Source: Ramicandelaber brevisporus (lineage: Eukaryota > Kickxellomycota > Ramicandelaberales > Ramicandelaberaceae). Taken from it: a stretch of DNA of 10,453 bases. The stretch spans positions 1 to 10,453 of the forward strand of contig MU603321.1 in the NCBI GenBank assembly GCA_025201865.1, read 5' to 3'. Positions 1 to 5,227 of this stretch are shown piece by piece. Each line of letters begins with the position of its first letter. The first letter of the stretch is position 1. Below the pieces are notes generated by a model. It did not search any database. It saw nothing but the letters and a program-made list of their open reading frames with translations, and was not told the DNA's origin. The position numbers were made by a program, and so were the translations under genes.

Positions 1-1
1 G

Positions 2-1171
2 CATTCAGCCTCTGTTACAATTAATCCCACAGACAGCAGTTCTGGCACTTCCTCAAATCCAGCACTTTCAGCAACAACAGTCGCCTTTATCGTCATTGGC
101 TGTCTTGTGCCCACTGCCGGCATGTGGTGGTGTTTGTTCAACCGGTTCCTGCTAGGTAGACGGCCATTATCAAACGACGAGGAAATTGTCATTACGGATA
201 CGATACAGCTTGCACTCAGGTATTGGCACCAAGGGAATCGGGAGAGACGCGCGCAAGCCAGAGCAAACCTACCGAAGCCAGTCAAACAGAATCTGCATGA
301 AATTGGAACGGTTGTGCTGGATGATTTAAACAAGGAGCAGCTGCTTACTCGATCAAACGATGTGCCTGCGATTATCGAGTCCAAGAATGACGAGAGCAAG
401 TTGAACAAAATCGAGACTAGCGATGACGACGCAGACGACGCAGACGATGACGACAATGCCGAACCACCTGTCGATGCATTAGTACAGGCCCGATCGCTTG
501 CTCGCGTCGCTTCCAAACAGCCGACTCATCCTCTCCAGGATTCACCAGCTCCACCATCCACAAACGAATGCTGCAGTATTTGCATCGAAGAGTTTGCAGT
601 CGGCGATACGGTGCGTGTTCTGCCAGCATGTCGTCATGTATTCCATGCAGACTGTGTCGACCCTTGGTTAACAACCACCAGCGCACTGTGTCCATTATGC
701 AAGACCGATACTCGAACCACCTCCGAAGTCGAAGAATACAAAACCACGCTAGCCACCGCAACAGCCAACAGCAATTCGCGAATCAGTGCCGCAGCAGCTC
801 TAAATATACATAACGAAGTAAAGGAGATTTTCGAGGTGCTGATTGACGAGATATGCTTGGAACGACTCGGTCGAGTCATTGAACGAGAAAGACCAGTTTG
901 CATATCAGCGTCGTACGACAATGGACACACTGTCGTTGTGTATTTTACCACCAATATATTCACCCGAAGAGAGTCTATCAATGACAATGGAGACAATCAG
1001 CGTGGTTGGTGGGCAAGGTTTGTGTACAAGTTGAAGAGCCGAGATCAACATCCATACGATTTGCATGTTATTATCCAACGAAGAGGTTCAACATCTCTGC
1101 GTAGTAATCAAGCAATACTATCTCTCGCATCTGCACCTCTACAGCCGCTCGCTTATGGCGCCGGCATCTAA
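2..1171 (+). CDS. Transmembrane RING-H2 finger E3 ubiquitin ligase, 5' partial
   Basis: The frame is open to the left edge. The first in-window candidate start is a GTG at 107, which is implausible in a eukaryote and would cut through a membrane segment, so the true start lies outside. The visible part (389 residues, numbered from base 2) begins with a Ser/Thr-rich stretch, then a hydrophobic helix at about residues 21-46 (bases 62-139). A cytosolic linker follows with a strongly acidic Asp run (about 418-471). The RING-H2 domain spans bases 572-700 with ligand order C-x2-C-x15-C-x-H-x2-H-x2-C-x11-C-x2-C, all eight zinc ligands present, and the usual Pro-Trp after the fifth/sixth ligands. About 156 residues follow the RING. 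RING-H2 proteins recruit a ubiquitin-loaded E2, and TM-RING ligases usually act on endosomal, ER or vacuolar membranes. The upstream portion could carry a signal peptide and a luminal (for example PA-type) domain, but this cannot be seen. RING assignment is sure; substrate and compartment are unknown. Confidence 0.88.
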   Translation, partial: HSASVTINPTDSSSGTSSNPALSATTVAFIVIGCLVPTAGMWWCLFNRFLLGRRPLSNDEEIVITDTIQLALRYWHQGNRERRAQARANLPKPVKQNLHEIGTVVLDDLNKEQLLTRSNDVPAIIESKNDESKLNKIETSDDDADDADDDDNAEPPVDALVQARSLARVASKQPTHPLQDSPAPPSTNECCSICIEEFAVGDTVRVLPACRHVFHADCVDPWLTTTSALCPLCKTDTRTTSEVEEYKTTLATATANSNSRISAAAALNIHNEVKEIFEVLIDEICLERLGRVIERERPVCISASYDNGHTVVVYFTTNIFTRRESINDNGDNQRGWWARFVYKLKSRDQHPYDLHVIIQRRGSTSLRSNQAILSLASAPLQPLAYGAGI

Positions 1172-1196
1172 ACCAAACGCTCAAGCACAGCTATTG

Positions 1197-1202
1197 AATA
1201 AA
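1197..1202 (+). terminator. AATAAA polyadenylation signal of the RING-H2 gene
   Basis: A canonical AATAAA hexamer lies 26 bases after the TAA stop (1169-1171), followed by an AT-rich and then GT-rich stretch, the usual arrangement of a eukaryotic cleavage/polyadenylation region. Confidence 0.6.
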
Positions 1203-1274
1203 AGTTAGATTGATTAAAACAAATACATTAAATAATAGAAAGATTGTGTGGTTGTAGTTGTGTTTGTGTTTCTT

Positions 1275-1280
1275 TTTAAT
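1275..1280 (-). terminator. Putative ATTAAA polyadenylation signal of the calcipressin gene
   Basis: On the minus strand ATTAAA lies about 18 bases past the calcipressin stop codon (1298-1300). With the AATAAA of the facing gene it would let both convergent transcripts end inside the 126-base spacer without reaching the other's coding region. This was read from the sequence only; cleavage sites are not known. Confidence 0.4.
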
Positions 1281-1297
1281 AGTTGACATAGAAGGAT

Positions 1298-2650
1298 TTA
1301 GTGGAATCCCATTGGCGGTGGCGGTGGTGGTGGTAGTGCGGTCTTTGGAATACTACTGATATTGCTACTACCGCTACTACTACCAATGCCACCATTTGGG
1401 CCAGGCGGAATCACTAACGTTGGAGGTGATGCTGAGCTGGAGGCTAGTGATACTGGAGACAGCAAGAATGGCGGAGACATTGGACTGGACACATGTAATT
1501 GATCCCAATCCTCAATCAGGATCCGCGGTCTCCGCATAGTAGCTCCAGAAACAGTGTGCGTCCGCCGTGGCTTTTCAGCATGTTGATGATGATGCTGCTG
1601 TTTCAGCTGTGGCTGGCCAGATGATGAATCGGTGGATGAGGTTGTTGATTGAACAGAGCTGTCGGTCATGCTGCGCTTAACTCCTCTCCTAGGAAAACCG
1701 TCATCACAAAGAACAACGTTTCCGAGTTGAGGCGTCGCATTCAGACTCATGCTGGTTGTAGTGGTGGATGCTGATAATGGTGGGGACAGGCTGATTGCGT
1801 TAACATTACCAGCCATCTCAACATCACTAATATTTGCCTCATCTTCATCGTCGATATCCATATTGCTATTTTTGTCATCTTCATCATCACTGACATCATC
1901 AGCATCAACATCAAAATCATCATCATCATCATCGTCATCGTTATCGCTGCTTCCTTCTGATGGAATCTCAATGGCCATTCTGTATCCAGAGTCATCCAGC
2001 TTCCGCAGCGCTGCAATCAAATCTGCTGCGATTGGCGTGTCGTTCGGCGGACCCTCCCGCTCCTGCACCCATCCAGCTGGTGGTGAACCTGGTGGCGACA
2101 CCAGCCACTGGCGCTCAGACTGAGGCAGCTGCAGATACAACTTGTCGATCGGTTTGTTCATTTTCATTGTTTTCAGAGCATCGTTTTCGCTGTCGTTCTC
2201 GATAGATGGTTTGCCAAGAGACTCGATCTCCGAGTTTTCGACTGTGGAAGAATGTGCTGAGCTGGTTGGTGACGGTGGCATCAGCGGCGTGTGCGTACCA
2301 AAGAACGTGCCAATCCGAGACCCAAGCACTTGCGTGCCCCGAGGCAGCAGCGCCTTTAGCCGCGCGGCTTCAGCTGACGTTGTATACGTGATGAGACAGC
2401 GCTCAAACGTGCGGAGTGGAGTGAAATACCGCACATCACCAGCATGAGTGGCCAGAGTGGAGATCTCGTTCAAAACTTTGGTTTCATACGGCTGGATGGT
2501 GATGACAAGGGTGTTGGTTGCCTGCCGTGCTGACGCCGAGACAATCAAGGGGGAGAGTCCGCCGGGTGAAGTGGCGGAGACAGATGGAGGCGAGATGGGC
2601 AGCGGTAAATGACTGTCGTTGCTGTAGTTGCTGTTTATGGGCGGCATCAT
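1298..2650 (-). CDS. Calcipressin / RCAN-family calcineurin regulator
   Basis: A 450-residue intronless protein that starts with two consecutive ATG codons. Residues about 46-125 resemble the RRM-like fold of RCAN proteins. The family signature, WLVSPPGSPPAGW, is at residues 182-194, equivalent to the mammalian FLISPPxSPPxGW motif whose two serines (here S185 and S189) are phosphorylated (established for RCAN1). It is followed by the conserved block ending in a D-L-I-A-A-L-type helix (about 210-218). A long acidic tract (about 236-273, Asp/Glu) and a Ser/Thr-rich disordered region follow. Near the C-terminus P-R-I-L-I-E (375-380, bases 1511-1528) fits a PxIxIT-like calcineurin docking motif. 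The protein ends in a run of prolines. At 450 residues it is about twice the usual 200-250, the excess being disordered insertions. Predicted role: binding and modulating calcineurin in the cytosol or nucleus. Confidence in the family is high; fine function (inhibitor or activator) is not visible. Confidence 0.87.
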   Translation of the reverse strand: MMPPINSNYSNDSHLPLPISPPSVSATSPGGLSPLIVSASARQATNTLVITIQPYETKVLNEISTLATHAGDVRYFTPLRTFERCLITYTTSAEAARLKALLPRGTQVLGSRIGTFFGTHTPLMPPSPTSSAHSSTVENSEIESLGKPSIENDSENDALKTMKMNKPIDKLYLQLPQSERQWLVSPPGSPPAGWVQEREGPPNDTPIAADLIAALRKLDDSGYRMAIEIPSEGSSDNDDDDDDDDFDVDADDVSDDEDDKNSNMDIDDEDEANISDVEMAGNVNAISLSPPLSASTTTTSMSLNATPQLGNVVLCDDGFPRRGVKRSMTDSSVQSTTSSTDSSSGQPQLKQQHHHQHAEKPRRTHTVSGATMRRPRILIEDWDQLHVSSPMSPPFLLSPVSLASSSASPPTLVIPPGPNGGIGSSSGSSNISSIPKTALPPPPPPPMGFH

Positions 2651-2750
2651 GTTGCAGGAATCGTTGCTTCGTTTCTTTTCTGCTCTTTCGTTTCGTTTCG
2701 TTTTTGCTGGTGGAGATGCTGCTGTTGCTGCCAGTAGGATTACAAGTGTC

Positions 2751-2784
2751 GAAGGAGGAAGAGAGGAAAGGAAGGAAGGAAGAG
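2751..2784 (+). repeat. Polypurine tract (GGAA/GAGGAA-rich)
   Basis: A 34-base uninterrupted purine run, mostly GGAA and GAGG units, about 100 bases upstream of the calcipressin start. On the transcribed-sense (minus) strand it is a pure CT tract, as often seen near fungal transcription starts. A second, interrupted tract lies at about 3075-3101. Confidence 0.7.
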
Positions 2785-2948
2785 CAGCTTTGTTGGCTAT
2801 GTTGTTGCGTTATGAAGGAGGGCGAGCCACGAATCGAAGGTTGCAGGAATCGCGCAGAAAAGTTCAGTTTTGGGGAGCTCGTGGTTGACTGGAGGAGGAA
2901 GGTGAGGTTGGTGAGTGCGGCGGAATGGAAGGTCAAAGAGGGACGCTG

Positions 2949-2966
2949 TGAGTGAGTGAGTGAGTG
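2949..2966 (+). repeat. GTGA tetranucleotide microsatellite
   Basis: About four tandem GTGA units in the calcipressin upstream region. No function is apparent. Confidence 0.7.
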
Positions 2967-3370
2967 CTGCGAATGTTGTGCGAGAAAGGTGAGGCACAGA
3001 TAGATATCGAAACAGAGACAGAAACAGATAGGCTTCGTTTGTTCGTGCGTTCGTTCCTCTTTATTGAGGCAGGGCGAGAAAGAAGAAGGAAGGAAGTAGA
3101 GTGACGCCGAGGTAGAAGAAGAGTACTCCGTTTCAGGTACAAGGCTTCTTTCGAAAGAGAGGGGGAGGACTGTGCCTCTGGTCTACGGAATGTAAAAATC
3201 GAAGACTGCGCTAAACTTGGCATCCACTGTCAACCTTCTAATCGTCGATGATTGGCTTATGCTCAATCGCATGGGTTTATGCAATTTCTGTTGAGCTAGA
3301 AAAGAACTGAAAAAAAAACAAAGCAAAACAAAACAAAGCAAAATTAAACTCAGATTCTGGGTTTGTGCTT

Positions 3371-4198
3371 TTAAAGCTTTGCATTGGGTGAGACAAAACC
3401 GAGGTCGCGCGACATGAGCTTATTGTATGCATCCACGTACATTTCACGCTTCAGACGCAAATACGTCAAGTTACGTGGCGCCTTCACGCCCTTCTTTCCG
3501 GCCAGCGTAATCGCCGTTTTCATAACCTCGTCGCCTTTCACGCAGTAGTCCACAATGCCGTGCTTGAGCGCATCCTCGCCCTTGATTCTCACGCCTTGCA
3601 GGACGATCTCGCGGAACAGGTTTGGATCCGGCACTTTGCAGCGAATAACCTCGAGCATACCCGGAGTCAGCGGTGCGCGCAGTTCAATCTCGTTCATGCA
3701 AATGTAGCCGACGTCGCTGCGCATTACTCGGTAATCGTGAGCAAAGGCAAACATGCATCCACCAGCAAATGCATGTCCGTTGATGGCGGCAATGGTTGGG
3801 ATGCGGAACGTGATCAACTTGGCGAGCATCGGCATGTAGTTGTCCATCAGCAGCTCCTCAATGAAGCCGAACTCGTTCAAGTCAAGACCGTTTGAGTAAA
3901 ACTTGCTGATGCCAGTGGTGATGAGCGCGGCGTTCTCGTCAATCTCGCGCTCGGAGAGCAACTGCTCAACCTTGTCGAGTGCGCTGATGATGGTTTGGCA
4001 GAAGAAACGAGAGAAGGAGTTGTCCTTCAGGCGGTGCATCGAGAGCAGGAACAGGTTGAGCTTTGGGGCGAGAGTGGACACGGCAGATGCAATGTCAGCT
4101 GCCTCCGATGGGACGGCGGCAGCGTCACTGCCCGCCTCGATGAACGTCAGGGTGAGCAGTGGCTCGGATTCGTTGGGGAACTTGTACACGGCAGACAT
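3371..4198 (-). CDS. Peroxisomal enoyl-CoA hydratase/isomerase (delta3,delta2-enoyl-CoA isomerase-like)
   Basis: From the preferred ATG (4196-4198) the protein has 275 residues, the normal size for this family. It is a crotonase-fold enzyme: K-F-Y-S-N-G-L-D-L (99-107) and G-H-A-F-A-G-G (141-147) form the two oxyanion-hole segments, followed by A-H-D-Y-R-V-M-R (153-160) and M-N-E-I-E-L (168-173), where E170 or E172 sits at the catalytic glutamate position. The pattern most resembles plant-type peroxisomal enoyl-CoA isomerases (ECI), which shift double bonds of unsaturated fatty acyl-CoA for beta-oxidation. The last three residues are A-K-L, a peroxisomal targeting signal (PTS1), which supports that location. 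The frame stays open upstream to an ATG at 4387, adding 63 Ala/Thr/Pro-rich residues outside the enzyme fold. Residue M64 of that longer form is preferred because family homology starts there, but its Kozak context (-3 is C) is not strong. Hydratase rather than isomerase activity is the main alternative. Confidence 0.85.
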   Translation of the reverse strand: MSAVYKFPNESEPLLTLTFIEAGSDAAAVPSEAADIASAVSTLAPKLNLFLLSMHRLKDNSFSRFFCQTIISALDKVEQLLSEREIDENAALITTGISKFYSNGLDLNEFGFIEELLMDNYMPMLAKLITFRIPTIAAINGHAFAGGCMFAFAHDYRVMRSDVGYICMNEIELRAPLTPGMLEVIRCKVPDPNLFREIVLQGVRIKGEDALKHGIVDYCVKGDEVMKTAITLAGKKGVKAPRNLTYLRLKREMYVDAYNKLMSRDLGFVSPNAKL

Positions 4199-4605
4199 AT
4201 GAGATGAGATCTTGCGAGATGACGCTTCACGGTTGTGTTGCTGAAGCTGTATACGGTGGTTTGGAGACGGAGTTGTTGGAGTTGCTGGTGCTGGTGCTGG
4301 TGGTGTTGCTGTTGTTATCGCTGGAAGGCGGACGCAAGGCGCAAACGCAAACAACTCGGCCGCTCTATTATCACCGAAGCCAGCCACTTGATTTTCATTT
4401 GAAACTTTTTGGATGCAAACACATCCACGTGATGCGGTCGAAGCGAAGTTGGATCAGCTGCACTTTGTTTACATAACAAGGCGAGTTTAGTCATGGTGAT
4501 AGTGGTGGTGGTGGCGGCACTCTGCTCGGGCACAAGCATCTGCATCTGCTGTTGTCAGGCAAGGCAAGGCAGTCATGATCACACTCGAATGTTACACCAG
4601 ACAGC

Positions 4606-4666
4606 GTGTGCACATGCGCACAAACACACACACATACAAACACAAACACGCGCGCACGCACACGCA
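4606..4666. repeat. CA/CG-rich alternating purine-pyrimidine tract
   Basis: The stretch is dominated by CA, CACG and CGCG steps and is nearly all alternating pyrimidine-purine, broken by a few AA pairs. It lies in the middle of the divergent promoter region. Confidence 0.7.
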
Positions 4667-5032
4667 GATCAAAATTGTGTGCACGAGTACACTGATCCTC
4701 CGAAAATGTTGATGGGGATGGCAGAATACTGCGCAAGTGCATGCAGCCACCGTCATTTCATTTGCTGTGCTTGTACTCTCGCACTCACTGTTTCTTTTTT
4801 CTTTTGACTTCAACTTGTTGTCACTACCACCTCCAGATACAAAAGCTACGACAACAGCGACCATACAACTGTGTTCTGGCTCACGCCAACAAACTTTTTC
4901 TCGATTTTGAGTTACCCGAGCGAGCATTCATATCTTTCTCCGACATCTTCTCTCCTGCGAACACGATTGCTCCACTCTTGTCGTCCACAGTCGAAGCGTG
5001 GCTCGCAACTCTACCACTCAAACTGGTGCATA

Positions 5033-5080
5033 CACAGCAACAACAGCAACAGCAACAGCAACAGCAACAACAGCAGCAGT
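5033..5080 (+). repeat. CAA/CAG trinucleotide repeat in the leader of the pseudo-trypsin gene
   Basis: About 16 triplets of mixed CAA and CAG. One frame reads poly-Gln, another Asn/Ser and the third Thr/Ala; none belongs to a recognisable protein. Because the preferred start codon is at 5228, this is most simply 5' UTR or promoter sequence. Confidence 0.75.
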
Positions 5081-5227
5081 ACTAACACTTCACTCTTTTG
5101 GTTGTTCCTCTTATTCCACTTCAAAGTACAGAGCACACACCAACTTCTTTTTTTTTGTCTTTCCTTCTTCTATCGTCGTCGTGCACGCATACACTTTGTA
5201 CCTTTTGTTTGTGCACTAGTAAACTCG

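Larger units (their letters stand above)
2651..3370. promoter_or_regulatory. Intergenic region: calcipressin upstream/5' UTR and isomerase 3' UTR
   Basis: No convincing gene was seen in these 720 bases; the short frames here show no family motif. The + strand is purine-rich over much of 2751-3170 (so CT-rich in the sense of the minus-strand calcipressin transcript), a composition common in fungal promoters and leaders. It holds a GTGA microsatellite (about 2949-2966), and two copies of GAGGCACA in opposite orientation (2991-2998 on +, 3171-3178 on -). There is a T-rich stretch in minus-strand sense at about 3310-3346, which fits the isomerase 3' UTR. A minus-strand AATAAA lies at 3060-3065, about 305 bases past the isomerase stop, and is a possible but distant poly(A) signal. 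Confidence 0.5.
4199..5227. promoter_or_regulatory. Divergent intergenic region between isomerase and pseudo-trypsin genes
   Basis: About 1 kb with no recognisable conserved gene. It should carry the promoters and 5' UTRs of both divergent genes. Contents seen: GGTGCT/GGTGGT repeats (about 4270-4315), which code for the Ala/Pro-rich extension of the isomerase frame; a GGCAA repeat (about 4557-4571); a CA/CG alternating tract (about 4606-4666); T-rich runs (about 4792-4806); CAA/CAG repeats (5033-5080); and a polypyrimidine stretch (about 5142-5171) just upstream of the pseudo-trypsin start. No TATA box could be named with confidence. Confidence 0.5.

Noticed and set aside
107-109. GTG as start of the RING-H2 gene
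   Set aside because: Eukaryotic genes rarely start at GTG, the frame is open to the left edge, and this start would cut the transmembrane segment in half.
417-761. 114-codon minus-strand frame over the RING gene
   Set aside because: It mirrors a well-supported RING-H2 coding frame on the other strand and shows no family motif of its own.
1749-2123. 124-codon plus-strand frame with poly-Ser inside the calcipressin gene
   Set aside because: The Ser run is the reverse reading of the calcipressin Asp codons (GAT/GAC against ATC/GTC); an antisense shadow.
2484-3223. Overlapping short frames on both strands upstream of calcipressin
   Set aside because: They are low-complexity readings of polypurine/polypyrimidine DNA without domains, and the frames contradict one another.
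3299-3325. T-run followed by CAG on the minus strand, like a 3' splice acceptor after the isomerase stop
   Set aside because: The frame already ends with a PTS1 tripeptide and a TAA, and no good 5' splice site was seen, so a T-rich 3' UTR explains it better.
4741-5085. 114-codon frame ending in poly-Gln
   Set aside because: The Gln run is only the CAA/CAG repeat and the rest matches nothing; it overlaps the probable leader of the pseudo-trypsin gene.
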